Source: Candidatus Pelagibacter sp.
GTDB lineage: Bacteria > Pseudomonadota > Alphaproteobacteria > Pelagibacterales > Pelagibacteraceae
NCBI GenBank assembly: GCA_028408795.1
Contig: JAOOLP010000003.1
Span: forward strand, 9,713 to 73,712
DNA: 64,000 nt
Reading direction: 5' to 3'
The number at the start of each line of letters is the position of its first letter. The stretch's first letter is position 1. The notes below the pieces were generated by a model, which was given only the letters and a program-made list of their open reading frames with translations, was not told the DNA's origin and ran no database searches. Both the position numbers and the translations under genes were made by a program. Below are positions 25,272-34,088 of this stretch, piece by piece.

Positions 25272-26075
25272 ATGCTTGATGATTTTTTTATAAGAGCTTT
25301 ACTTGCTGGAATTGGAATAGCTTTAATAACAGGTCCACTGGGATGCTTTGTAATTTGGAGAAGATTGTCCTTTTTTGCAGGCACACTTGCACACTCAGCT
25401 CTATTGGGTGTAACTATGGCTTTAGTATTTGAACTTAATATTGCGTTTTCAGTTTTTTTAATATCAGCAGTTTTAGCAATTTTACTTCTTCAACTACAAA
25501 CCAAAACAAATCTTCCTAACGATGCTTTATTAGGTTTATTAGCTCATTCATCTTTAGCAATAGGACTTGTAATCATTGGATTTTTAACGACTATTAGATT
25601 TGATGTTATGGGCTTGTTGTTTGGCGATATATTAGCTGTAAATCAAAACGATTTACTATTAATTTGGGGCGGTGGAATATTTATTTTAACTATTTTAAAA
25701 TTTATTTGGAGACCTTTGTTTGCTTCCACAATAAATTATGATCTGGCTAAAGCAGAAGGAATGGAGCCCGATAGATATAATGCAATATTTACGATTTTGA
25801 TGGCAGCAATAATTGCTATTTCAATTAAAATAGTCGGACTTCTTTTAATAACCGGAATGCTAATTATTCCTGCTGCTCTTGCAAGAAACATATCTAATAA
25901 TCCATTACAGATGGTTGTTTTGTCTACGATTGGAGGACTATTATCAATTTTAATAGGATTGTTTTCTTCATTAGAATTTAATACTGCATCAGGTCCATCA
26001 ATAATAACTGCAGCTTTATTACTATTTTTAATTTCACTTATTAAAACTAAAAGGTATTCTGAATTGAAAAAATAA
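25272..26075 (+). CDS. znuB: Zinc ABC transporter permease ZnuB
   Basis: Inner-membrane permease of the ABC-3 family, 267 residues and about eight hydrophobic helices. Family segments are GPLGCFVIWRRLSFFAGTLAHSALLG near the N-terminus, AKAEGMEPDR and VGLLLITGMLIIPAALAR. It starts one base after the znuC stop. Confidence 0.96.
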   Translation: MLDDFFIRALLAGIGIALITGPLGCFVIWRRLSFFAGTLAHSALLGVTMALVFELNIAFSVFLISAVLAILLLQLQTKTNLPNDALLGLLAHSSLAIGLVIIGFLTTIRFDVMGLLFGDILAVNQNDLLLIWGGGIFILTILKFIWRPLFASTINYDLAKAEGMEPDRYNAIFTILMAAIIAISIKIVGLLLITGMLIIPAALARNISNNPLQMVVLSTIGGLLSILIGLFSSLEFNTASGPSIITAALLLFLISLIKTKRYSELKK

Positions 26076-26098
26076 CATTAAATTGGTAAATTATATTT

Positions 26099-26491
26099 AT
26101 GGTTCAAGCACAAACACTTTCTAGAAATCAACAAATTGTTTTAGATATTATAGAAAAAGCAAAAGGTCCTTTAAAAGCTTATTCCATACTATTTAATGTA
26201 CAAAAAAAAGGAATAAATGCACCTCAACAAATTTATAGAGCTTTAGATAAATTGATTGAAATGGGAAAAATTCATAAAATTGAAAGCAAAAACGCTTTTG
26301 TTGCATGTAGAAACTCTGATTGTGAAATTTCAAAAGCCACAGCATTTTCAATTTGTGAAAGTTGTGAAATGGTTGATGAAATTAGTGACGTCAAACTTTC
26401 AAAATACTTATCTAGTTTTAATCATAAAAAGGGAATGAAGTTTAAAAGATTTAATTTAGAATTTTTTGGTATATGCAAAAAGTGCAAATAA
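26099..26491 (+). CDS. zur: Fur-family zinc uptake regulator Zur
   Basis: A 130-residue Fur-family repressor. The N-terminal winged helix has the recognition region PQQIYRALDKLIEMGKIHKIES. The C-terminal dimerisation part has two zinc-binding pairs, CESC and CKKC, as in Zur proteins. Encoding downstream of znuCB and the Zur palindrome at 24485 argue for Zur rather than Fur. It ends one base from the convergent gcrA. Confidence 0.94.
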   Translation: MVQAQTLSRNQQIVLDIIEKAKGPLKAYSILFNVQKKGINAPQQIYRALDKLIEMGKIHKIESKNAFVACRNSDCEISKATAFSICESCEMVDEISDVKLSKYLSSFNHKKGMKFKRFNLEFFGICKKCK

Positions 26492-26492
26492 C

Positions 26493-26993
26493 TTAGCCAG
26501 CTGATTTTACTTTCTTTTCAATAAATTCTGGTACACCATCTTCCTTGTCGAGAACATCTTCTTTTTGATTTTTAGGCTGAAAAGCGTATAGAACGTGTAA
26601 TTTACAATATGGAAAATCACTCTCTGGCTTTCTGCCACAAAAGTAAAATTTCTCCTCATTAGGATGTCCTATAGGCCACTTACATGTTTCTTCAGTTAAT
26701 TCCTCTAATGACTTTGGATTTTCAGGCTCGAAATTTTTATCAAGTAAAATTGATTGAAATTTTGCCTTTCGAGACATCGGTGCAGGAGAACGTTTTGCAA
26801 TTTGTCTATTTTCTTTAGATTTTGGTGAATTTGAGTTCTTAGATGGAGCTCTTGCTTCAAGATTTAATCTATGAGCTTTACCAATTACTGCATTTCTTGT
26901 TGTATCGCCAAGCGCTTCTGCTATCTGACTGGCAGTATGACCTTTAGACCAAAGCTCTTTTAATTTTTCAACTTTCTCGCTAGTCCAACTCAT
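26493..26993 (-). CDS. gcrA: GcrA cell cycle regulator
   Basis: Alphaproteobacterial transcription cofactor that binds sigma70 and, in Caulobacter, acts at CcrM-methylated promoters. The N-terminal helix-turn-helix MSWTSEKVEKLKELWSKGH is diagnostic, with ASQIAEALGDTTRNAVIGKAHRL completing it. The C-terminal domain keeps the CKWPIGHP motif and a Cys/His set (FCGRK, YCKLH). The protein is 166 residues with a low-complexity linker. Confidence 0.94.
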   Translation of the reverse strand: MSWTSEKVEKLKELWSKGHTASQIAEALGDTTRNAVIGKAHRLNLEARAPSKNSNSPKSKENRQIAKRSPAPMSRKAKFQSILLDKNFEPENPKSLEELTEETCKWPIGHPNEEKFYFCGRKPESDFPYCKLHVLYAFQPKNQKEDVLDKEDGVPEFIEKKVKSAG

Positions 26994-27057
26994 AGTATAC
27001 TTTAGCTATATTTAGTATTTTAAATATGACTAAAACATTATGTTGTAGATTAAAACA

Positions 27058-27074
27058 TTAAAGCGAAATTAACC
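27058..27074 (+). promoter_or_regulatory. Candidate CtrA-type site upstream of gcrA
   Basis: The sequence reads TTAA, seven bases (AGCGAAA), TTAACC: an exact match to the CtrA full-site pattern TTAA-N7-TTAAC. It lies 65 bases upstream of gcrA and 57 bases before the divergent permease gene. In DNA this AT-rich such matches occur by chance, so support is only the match and the location at a cell-cycle gene. Confidence 0.3.
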
Positions 27075-27130
27075 TGTTAATAGGATTAGTTTTGCACAGT
27101 TTTTTTAAATGAAGAGTTATAAGACTATCA

Positions 27131-27943
27131 ATGGTTGAAAAAATTAAAAAATATAAATTTGGAGTAAGAAGATTTGGCTTGGTTAACTGGGTCGGAGCTT
27201 GGACTTTATATCAAAAAGAAGTTCTCAGATTTTTAAATGTTTGGGCCCAAACAATTTTTTCTCCATTAGTTTCCTCTTTGCTTTTTTTGATGGTGCTTTC
27301 TTTAGCTATTGGCAATGAGAGAGGAGAAGTTTTAGGGGTTCCTTTCATTTCTTTTTTAGCCCCAGGTTTAATTGCAATGCAAGTCATTCAACAGGCTTTT
27401 TCTCATTCTTCATCGTCATTTATGATTAGCAAAATACAAGGCAATATAGTTGATCTGCTTTATGCGCCACTATCTGCAACCGAAGTAACGATTTCAGTTT
27501 CTTTAGCCGCAGTCACAAGAAGTTTTATGATAGCTGGGGTCTCTATATTGACTTTTTATTTCATTGTTGATTTGCATATTAAAGATTTTTTTACTCTGAT
27601 TTTGTTTACCTTTTTATCGTCTTTTATCTTAGGTAATGTAGGAATTATCGCTGGACTGTGGGCAGAAAAATTCGATCATATGGCAACAGTGACAAATTTT
27701 GTAATTATTCCTTTGTCTTTTTTATCAGGTACGTTTTATTCAATTGATAGACTACCAGGTATTTTGCAAACTATAAGTAAAGCAAACCCTTTCTTTTATA
27801 TGATAGACGGAATTAGATACAGTTTTATTGGTAGTTCAGATGGGTCTATAAAATTTGGAATTATCTATTTAGTTTTTTTGAGTTTTTTTAGCTGGCTAGT
27901 AACATATATTTTATTTAAAAAAGGTTATAAAATAAGATCATAA
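27131..27943 (+). CDS. ABC-2 type transporter permease
   Basis: A 270-residue membrane protein with about six helices and the ABC-2 permease pattern (TIFSPLVSSLLFL, FLSGTFYSIDRLPGILQTISKANPFFYMIDGIRYS). This subgroup includes NodJ-like and YadH-like exporters. No ATPase gene is adjacent, so its partner is encoded elsewhere and the substrate cannot be told. It is immediately followed by argD with no gap. Confidence 0.88.
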   Translation: MVEKIKKYKFGVRRFGLVNWVGAWTLYQKEVLRFLNVWAQTIFSPLVSSLLFLMVLSLAIGNERGEVLGVPFISFLAPGLIAMQVIQQAFSHSSSSFMISKIQGNIVDLLYAPLSATEVTISVSLAAVTRSFMIAGVSILTFYFIVDLHIKDFFTLILFTFLSSFILGNVGIIAGLWAEKFDHMATVTNFVIIPLSFLSGTFYSIDRLPGILQTISKANPFFYMIDGIRYSFIGSSDGSIKFGIIYLVFLSFFSWLVTYILFKKGYKIRS

Positions 27944-29110
27944 ATGAGCGCTATATTAAATACTTATAATAGAAAAAAAATTTCTTTTAAAAGAGGAAAA
28001 GGGAGTTTTTTATACGACTCAAATGGTAAAAGATATTTAGATTTTGTTCAGGGTATAGCAGTAAATTGTTTAGGTCATTCACATGCTTATTTAAATAAAG
28101 CTATTCAAAAACAATCTAAAAAATTGTGGCATGTGTCAAACGCATTTATAATTCCCGAGCAGGAAAAATTGGCGAAAAGGCTTAAACAAAAAACATTCGC
28201 TGATTATGTTTTTTTTCAAAATTCTGGAGCTGAAGCTACTGAAGCAGCAATAAAGTTTGCAAGAAGATATTTTTATTCTAAAGGACAAAAAAAAAAGAAT
28301 AGAATTCTATGTATTAATAATAGTTTTCATGGAAGAACTTTAGCAACAATTTTTGCAAGCAATAGCAAAAAAATGACTGAGGGTTTTTACCCAAAAGTAG
28401 ATGGATTTGATCATTTTAATTTTGGTGACCATAAAGGCTTAGAAAAAGCAATTACGAGCAGAACTGCTGCAATAATGGTGGAAACAATTTTGGGTGAGGG
28501 CGGCATTAAGGTAATTCCAGATGTATGTCTTAAAGGTCTAAGAGCACTTTGTAATAAGAAAAAAATTTTATTAATTTTAGATGAAGTTCAATGCGGAATT
28601 GGCAGAAGCGGTAAGTTTTTTGCTTTTGAACACGCAAAAATTAAACCAGATATTGTTCCTATAGCCAAAGGAATAGGTGGAGGATTTCCTATCGGAGCTG
28701 TATTAGTGAATAAAAAAGTGGCTTCTGGAATGAAACCAGGAACTCACGGGTCAACCTTTGGCGGAAACCCATTAGCAATGAGCGCAGGTAATGCTGTGAT
28801 GGATATAATGTTTAAAAAAGAATTTTTTAATAATGTAAAAAAAAATGGTGAATATTTCATTAAAGAACTAAATAAATTGAAAGAAAGATATCCAGACATA
28901 ATTAAAGAAGTTAGGGGAAAAGGTTTATTAGTTGGCTTATGTTTACAAAAAGAACAAACAAATTTTATTCATCAGTTGTTTCTTAATAAACTTCTTTCTA
29001 TTAGAGCCGCAGAGAATGTGGTCAGACTTCTGCCTCCTTTAAATGTTACTAAAAAGGAAATTAATCTGGCTTTAAACGTAATTAATAAAGTTTGTGAGAA
29101 CTATAGATGA
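27944..29110 (+). CDS. argD: Acetylornithine aminotransferase
   Basis: Class III PLP aminotransferase (388 residues) for arginine synthesis, converting N-acetylglutamate semialdehyde to N-acetylornithine; it may also serve succinyldiaminopimelate in lysine synthesis. Landmarks are FFQNSGAEATEAAIKFAR, SFHGRT, ILDEVQCGIGRSG and the PLP lysine in PIAKGIGGGFPIGA. Order argD-argF with a 4-base overlap is conserved in alphaproteobacteria. Confidence 0.95.
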   Translation: MSAILNTYNRKKISFKRGKGSFLYDSNGKRYLDFVQGIAVNCLGHSHAYLNKAIQKQSKKLWHVSNAFIIPEQEKLAKRLKQKTFADYVFFQNSGAEATEAAIKFARRYFYSKGQKKKNRILCINNSFHGRTLATIFASNSKKMTEGFYPKVDGFDHFNFGDHKGLEKAITSRTAAIMVETILGEGGIKVIPDVCLKGLRALCNKKKILLILDEVQCGIGRSGKFFAFEHAKIKPDIVPIAKGIGGGFPIGAVLVNKKVASGMKPGTHGSTFGGNPLAMSAGNAVMDIMFKKEFFNNVKKNGEYFIKELNKLKERYPDIIKEVRGKGLLVGLCLQKEQTNFIHQLFLNKLLSIRAAENVVRLLPPLNVTKKEINLALNVINKVCENYR

Positions 29111-30033
29111 AAAATTTTATAAATATTTCTGATTTATCTTCTGAAGAATTAAGATCAATTATTGAAGAAGCAAAATCAAGAAAATTAAAAAGAAAAAATT
29201 TAAATAAATCTTCACCTGACGAAGATAAGCCTTTTGAAGGCAAGTCAATGGCTATGATTTTTGAAAAACCATCTACCAGAACAAGAATGTCGTTTGATAT
29301 TGCTGTAAAGCAACTTGGTGGATCTTCAATTATTTTGAATCCTGAGGGCATTCATTATGGAAAAGGCGACGAAACTTTGAAAGATACCGCAAAAGTATTA
29401 ACTGAATATGTTGATATAGTTATGTTGAGAACAGCCCAACATAAAAATTTAGAGGAATTTGGAAAACACTTAGATATTCCAATTATTAATGGACTTTCTG
29501 ATCAAAGTCATCCCTGCCAAATTATGTCAGATATTCTCACTTTTGAAGAAATTAAAGGTCCTATTAAAAACAAAGTAATTTCTTGGTTGGGAGATGGAAA
29601 TAACAATATGTCAAACTCCTTAATAGAAGCAGCTGGAAAATTTGATTTTGAATTAAAAATTGGATGTCCCAACAAATATATGCCTAACAAAAATATAATG
29701 AAATGGGCTAAAAAAAATGATGTTAAACTTACCATCACAAAAAAACCTGAGGAAGCAGTAAAAAATTCTGATTGTATTATGACTGATAAATGGGTTTCAA
29801 TGAATGACAAGGTAAATAAAAAGATAAAAAAGAAAAACTTAAAACCCTATCAAGTAAATAAAAAATTAATGGCAAAAGCTAAACCTGATGCAATCTTCAT
29901 GCACTGCTTACCTGTGGGAAGAGGAGAAGAAGTTACGGATGAAATTATTGATGGCAAACAATCTGTGGTTTGGACACAAGCACTGAACAGAGTTCATGCT
30001 CAAAAAAGTATTATCAATTGGTGTTTTGGTTAA
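29107..30033 (+). CDS. argF: Ornithine carbamoyltransferase
   Basis: Makes citrulline from ornithine and carbamoyl phosphate, 308 residues. Carbamoyl phosphate motif KPSTRTRMSF, HPCQ motif in QSHPCQIM, and ornithine loop HCLPVGRGEEV are all intact. The start overlaps the argD stop (ATGA) and the 3' end overlaps the convergent cytochrome gene by 4 bases. Confidence 0.97.
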   Translation: MKNFINISDLSSEELRSIIEEAKSRKLKRKNLNKSSPDEDKPFEGKSMAMIFEKPSTRTRMSFDIAVKQLGGSSIILNPEGIHYGKGDETLKDTAKVLTEYVDIVMLRTAQHKNLEEFGKHLDIPIINGLSDQSHPCQIMSDILTFEEIKGPIKNKVISWLGDGNNNMSNSLIEAAGKFDFELKIGCPNKYMPNKNIMKWAKKNDVKLTITKKPEEAVKNSDCIMTDKWVSMNDKVNKKIKKKNLKPYQVNKKLMAKAKPDAIFMHCLPVGRGEEVTDEIIDGKQSVVWTQALNRVHAQKSIINWCFG

Positions 30034-30572
30034 GGTAAAGGTTTTGGACTGTTACTTTTAGAATTCATATACAATATCACTGAAGCTCTATCTTTTTCTT
30101 TTCTTAGACCAGCGAATGCCATTTTTGTTCCTTTAATATATGCTTGAGGCTTAATTAAATATGAATTCATTTCTTCAAATGACCACTGTTTTGCATAGGC
30201 AACCATAGCTTTAGAATATTTATAATCACTTACAGAACCAGCTTTTCTACCAATTACATTCCATAAATTTGGCCCAATCATATTTTTTCCGTCGCTAGCT
30301 ATCATATGGCAAGCGCTACATTTTTTGAAAACTTTTTCACCGTGTGCAAGATCTCCCATAGCAAGCAATTGGGCTATATCAACTTTTTCTAAAGTTTTTG
30401 TTTCATCTTTTTCAGTTGAAGCTACAGCTTTCTCTAAACCATCGATCTGGTAGGCCGATTGTTTTGGCTTTTCAACATAGAAAAGCATATCGGCAAATTT
30501 ACCAATCCCAATTATAAGAAGCGCTGTAAGAAGCACTGCAGCTATAATCTTATTTATTTCAAAACTGTCCAT
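30030..30572 (-). CDS. Membrane-anchored class I c-type cytochrome (CycM-like)
   Basis: A 180-residue electron carrier with an uncleaved N-terminal anchor (about 8-30) and a periplasmic haem domain. The haem motif CSACH is followed by PNLWNVIGRKAG, and the axial Met lies in KGTKMAFAGL. It resembles CycM/cytochrome c552 of alphaproteobacteria, which passes electrons from the bc1 complex to the aa3 oxidase. coxB and coxA lie at the end of this window. Confidence 0.9.
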   Translation of the reverse strand: MDSFEINKIIAAVLLTALLIIGIGKFADMLFYVEKPKQSAYQIDGLEKAVASTEKDETKTLEKVDIAQLLAMGDLAHGEKVFKKCSACHMIASDGKNMIGPNLWNVIGRKAGSVSDYKYSKAMVAYAKQWSFEEMNSYLIKPQAYIKGTKMAFAGLRKEKDRASVILYMNSKSNSPKPLP

Positions 30573-30641
30573 AATTTTGACAAATACTAGATGACATATA
30601 ACACGACTAAGTATAAAAAACTTATAATTACTTTACACAAT

Positions 30642-30660
30642 TTGCGTCTTTGAGACGCAT
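30642..30660. other. Hairpin just upstream of kdsB
   Basis: TGCGTCT, a TTG loop and AGACGCA (30643-30659) form a perfect 7-bp stem with 4 G-C pairs, ending 5 bases before the kdsB ATG. There is no T tract, so it is not a standard terminator. It would occupy the ribosome-binding region of kdsB. Confidence 0.6.
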
Positions 30661-30664
30661 TACT

Positions 30665-31408
30665 ATGAATAAAATTGCAATAATCATACCCTCTAGACTC
30701 AAGGCGAAACGGCTTGAAAATAAACCGTTAAAACTTATTAACAATAAAGAGATGATTTTACATGTATATGAGGCTGCAACTAAATCTAAATCAGGCGAAG
30801 TATACGTCGCAACTCCTGACGAAGAAATTATAAAAGTTGTGAAAGAATTCGGAGGAAATGCAATAAAAACGTCCAAAGACCATGAAACTGGAACTGATAG
30901 AATTTTCGAAGTTTTTAAAAGTGTTCTAAAAAATGAGCCAAAATTAATTATTAATTTGCAAGGAGATATGCCAAACATCCAGCCTAAAGCAATTTCCAAT
31001 TTAGTGGAGTACATGTCGAAAGACAAATGTGATATAGGAACTTTGGCAAGCGAAATCAAATTAAAGTCCGAAATGGGCAACCCTAATGTCGTGAAAGTTG
31101 CTGTGGCAGGAACTCTTTCTGAAAAAATATTTTTAAATGCTGTTGATTTTTTTCGAACAAATTTAAATTCAAAACTAAAGGTTTATCATCATGTGGGTAT
31201 TTACGCTTTTACTAATAAAGCTTTAATAAAATATGTTAGTCTTAAAAGATCTAATCTTGAACTTGAAAGAAATTTAGAGCAACTTAGAGCATTAGAGAAT
31301 AAAATGTCGATACATGTTGGATATATTGACTCTTGTCCATTAAGTGTTGACACCGAGGAGGATCTAATTGAAATTAGAAAAATAATGGAAAAAAATGACA
31401 AAAAATAA
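30665..31408 (+). CDS. kdsB: 3-deoxy-manno-octulosonate cytidylyltransferase
   Basis: Activates Kdo as CMP-Kdo for LPS inner-core synthesis; 247 residues from the ATG at 30665. A TTG five codons upstream would begin inside the hairpin and is disfavoured. Motifs are IIPSRLKAKRLENKPL, the variable VATPDEE loop, INLQGDMP and the His-Val-Gly-Ile-Tyr-Ala-Phe segment, with LEQLRALE near the end. The 3' end overlaps pheA by 14 bases. Confidence 0.95.
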   Translation: MNKIAIIIPSRLKAKRLENKPLKLINNKEMILHVYEAATKSKSGEVYVATPDEEIIKVVKEFGGNAIKTSKDHETGTDRIFEVFKSVLKNEPKLIINLQGDMPNIQPKAISNLVEYMSKDKCDIGTLASEIKLKSEMGNPNVVKVAVAGTLSEKIFLNAVDFFRTNLNSKLKVYHHVGIYAFTNKALIKYVSLKRSNLELERNLEQLRALENKMSIHVGYIDSCPLSVDTEEDLIEIRKIMEKNDKK

Positions 31409-32237
31409 AATTGCTATTCAAGGTGAGCTTGGAGCCTATTCTCATATAGCAGCTAAAGATTTATTTAAAGACTCAGAAATAAAAACTTGTGCAACGTTCG
31501 AAGAAACTTTTAAACAAGCCCACGAAGATGAAAATTATAAAATAATAATTCCTATTGAAAATTCTTTAGCAGGAAGAGTTGCTGACATTCATTATTTGTT
31601 ACCGAAATATAAACTTCAAATCCATGGCGAATATTTCTTAAATGTTGAACACAATTTGCTTTGCAAACCTGAGGCAAATATAAAAGATATAAAATATGTA
31701 AGAAGTCATGCTCAGGCAATTGGACAATGTCAAAAAATCATTAACAAAAATAAGTTTCAATCAATAGTTTCTGCCGATACAGCTGGATCAGCAAAAGATT
31801 TAGCTGAGGGAAATGATAAATCTATTGCTGCAATTGCTTCAAGTCTTTCTGCCGAAATATATAAGTTAAAAATTTTAGAAAAAAATATAGAAGACGAAAA
31901 AGGAAATGTGACTCGTTTTTTAATAATGGGAAAAAATATTGAGCAACCTGAATTCGATAAGAATAAAAAATTTATAACAAGTTGTATTTTTAGAGTTAAA
32001 AGTGAACCCTCAGCCTTGTATAAGTGCTTAGGGGGATTTGCAACAAATCAAGTCAACCTAACTAAGCTTGAAAGTTTTTCAGTAAAAAATACTTTCGACC
32101 AAGCAAATTTTTACTTAGATTTAGAGGGTCATTTAGACGAATTTGGAGTAAAAAAAGCGATGGAAGAACTTGGATTTCATACCGTCAATTTACATATATT
32201 AGGCGTTTATGAAGCATCAGCATTTAGGCAAAAATAG
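31395..32237 (+). CDS. pheA: Prephenate dehydratase
   Basis: Converts prephenate to phenylpyruvate for phenylalanine synthesis, 280 residues without a chorismate mutase domain. The periplasmic-binding-like catalytic domain ends with the NVTRFL motif (TRF). An ACT domain follows (about 195-270) with SALYKCLGGFATNQVNLTKLES, the alphaproteobacterial version of the GALV/ESRP regulatory motifs. It overlaps kdsB. Confidence 0.95.
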   Translation: MTKNKIAIQGELGAYSHIAAKDLFKDSEIKTCATFEETFKQAHEDENYKIIIPIENSLAGRVADIHYLLPKYKLQIHGEYFLNVEHNLLCKPEANIKDIKYVRSHAQAIGQCQKIINKNKFQSIVSADTAGSAKDLAEGNDKSIAAIASSLSAEIYKLKILEKNIEDEKGNVTRFLIMGKNIEQPEFDKNKKFITSCIFRVKSEPSALYKCLGGFATNQVNLTKLESFSVKNTFDQANFYLDLEGHLDEFGVKKAMEELGFHTVNLHILGVYEASAFRQK

Positions 32238-32259
32238 TCCACAAAATATAAATCTAGTC

Positions 32260-32289
32260 TTGTAGAATTGAAATTGATGTTGATATACT
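32260..32289 (+). promoter_or_regulatory. Candidate promoter of the SRP RNA gene
   Basis: TTGTAG (32260-32265) and TATACT (32284-32289) are separated by 18 bases and lie 6 bases upstream of the predicted RNA 5' end. The arrangement fits a vegetative sigma70 promoter, though the -35 is only a partial match. Confidence 0.5.
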
Positions 32290-32295
32290 CTAATT

Positions 32296-32386
32296 GAGGT
32301 TGGCATCAGGTGGATGTTTCATAAACCCGGTCAGGTCTGAAAAGAAGCAGCCGTAGTGAAAATTTTTCAGGTTGTTGCCTGCCTCT
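32296..32386 (+). ncRNA. ffs: Signal recognition particle RNA (4.5S, small bacterial type)
   Basis: The apical domain shows the conserved Ffh-binding sequence GGTCAGGTCTGAAAAGAAGC (symmetric and asymmetric loops with the tetraloop region). The ends GAGGTTGGCA and TGCCTGCCTC pair to close a single long hairpin of about 91 bases. It lies directly upstream of dnaX, the conserved alphaproteobacterial ffs-dnaX-ybaB-recR order. Exact ends are estimated from the pairing. Confidence 0.92.
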
Positions 32387-32402
32387 AACAGTTTATTACA
32401 TA

Positions 32403-34088
32403 ATGAAAAAAAATAAAATTTTAGCACTTAAGTATCGCCCTCAAGAATTTAAAAACTTGATAGGTCAAGAAATCATGGTGCAAACAATTACTAATGCTAT
32501 TGAATTAGGTAAAACTCCTAACGCTTATCTTTTGACAGGAATAAGAGGTGTTGGAAAAACAACAACTGCGAGATTAATTGCTAAAGCACTTAATTGTCAA
32601 AAAAATGATGATAAAAAAATTAGTTGTAATACAGATAAATTTTGCTCTACGTGCGAGGAGATAGTTAATTCAAATCACATGGATGTCTTAGAAATGGATG
32701 CTGCTTCAAAAACAGGTATAGACGATGTTAGAGAATTAATTGAAAATTCAAAATATAGTCCTACCAATGCAAAGTATAAGATTTTTATTATTGATGAAGT
32801 TCATATGCTTTCTAAACAAGCATTTAATGGTTTACTTAAAACTCTAGAAGAACCTCCTCCAAGTCTAAAATTTATTTTAGCCACTACAGAAGTAAGAAAA
32901 ATACCTGTAACGATTTTATCTAGATGTCAAAGATTTGACCTTAAAAGAGTAAATATTGATAGTCTTTGCAAACATTTAAGTAAAATTTCAACTCAGGAAA
33001 ATGGAAAAATTACTGAAGAGGCAATTAGATTAATAGCTAGAACATCCGAAGGTTCAGTAAGAGATGCAGTATCACTCTTAGATAGAGCTTTAATTTCTCA
33101 GACACTTAACCAAGAAAAAACTATTGAGGAAAAAGATGTTCGAGAGATGTTAGGGTTAGCGGATAGAGAGAAAATTTTATTCCTTTTTAGAGAGGTTTTA
33201 AGTGGAAAAGAAAAAGAGGCTTTAGAATTTTTAAGAGAAATGATCGATAATGGTTTAGATGCTAAAAATTTTCTTAATGATTTTTTAGAAGTTTTATATC
33301 TTTTTAGTAGACGAATTAATCTAGGATTAATTGAAAAAGATATGACAGTTTCAGAGAATGAAATAACTTTAATCGATCAGTATTCAAAGAATATTGATAT
33401 GCAAGATATAGGATTATTTTGGCAACTTACCATAAAAACCATGGATGACCTAAGAATAGTTGGAAATGAAAATTTGACCCTAGAGATGTTTATCATGCAA
33501 CTAGCACATCTAAAAAACATAGGGGATAAAAAAGAAATTCCTTCTGATAATTTTGAAAATAAAGAAAATCAAAAACAAAAAAATTTAATTGGTGAGTCTT
33601 TAAAAGATGAAAATTTAGAAACTAAAATAAATCAAATTAAAAATCAGATGAAAAATATTGAACAAATAAAAAAAAAACCACTTAAAGATACAACCATAAA
33701 TGACATAAAAAATAATGTAGAAATAAGAAGCTTTCAAGATCTTGTTGATAAAGCAGTTAAAGAAAAAGAAATTGAGCTTAAATACGATCTAGAAAGAAAT
33801 GTAAAATTGGTAAGTTTCAACAGGGGTAAAATCGATATTAGTTTCAATGAAAAATTAAATCAAAATTTTATAAAAAATCTAACTGAAAAATTATTAATTT
33901 GGACAGGAGAGAGATGGATAATATCTTTAAGTAAAAATAATAATGCAAAAAGCATGTATGAAAAAAATTTAGAAAAGAAATCTTCTCAGTTAGAAAAATT
34001 CGAAAAAAGTGAAATATCCAAACAAATTAAAGATGCTTTTCCTGATGCAAAGTTAGTGGAGATTGAAGAGGTTAACGAAAATGACTAA
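32403..34088 (+). CDS. dnaX: DNA polymerase III subunit gamma/tau
   Basis: Clamp-loader ATPase of the replisome, 561 residues. The AAA+ module has Walker A GIRGVGKTTTAR, a zinc module (CQ...CNTD..CSTCEE), Walker B FIIDEVHM and sensor 1 LATTE, with SRCQRF. Domain III runs to about residue 375. A hydrophilic linker and a C-terminal tau-type domain follow. An A10 run at 33668-33677 (codons 422-425) sits in the linker: a one-base gain or loss there reaches a stop within a few codons, giving a product near the length of E. coli gamma. Confidence 0.96.
   Translation: MKKNKILALKYRPQEFKNLIGQEIMVQTITNAIELGKTPNAYLLTGIRGVGKTTTARLIAKALNCQKNDDKKISCNTDKFCSTCEEIVNSNHMDVLEMDAASKTGIDDVRELIENSKYSPTNAKYKIFIIDEVHMLSKQAFNGLLKTLEEPPPSLKFILATTEVRKIPVTILSRCQRFDLKRVNIDSLCKHLSKISTQENGKITEEAIRLIARTSEGSVRDAVSLLDRALISQTLNQEKTIEEKDVREMLGLADREKILFLFREVLSGKEKEALEFLREMIDNGLDAKNFLNDFLEVLYLFSRRINLGLIEKDMTVSENEITLIDQYSKNIDMQDIGLFWQLTIKTMDDLRIVGNENLTLEMFIMQLAHLKNIGDKKEIPSDNFENKENQKQKNLIGESLKDENLETKINQIKNQMKNIEQIKKKPLKDTTINDIKNNVEIRSFQDLVDKAVKEKEIELKYDLERNVKLVSFNRGKIDISFNEKLNQNFIKNLTEKLLIWTGERWIISLSKNNNAKSMYEKNLEKKSSQLEKFEKSEISKQIKDAFPDAKLVEIEEVNEND

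Noticed and set aside
31960..32237. PheA ACT domain lacking the textbook ESRP motif
   Set aside because: From memory, other alphaproteobacterial prephenate dehydratases have the same LYK-LGGFATN-VN-TKLES form, so it is a lineage trait and not an anomaly.
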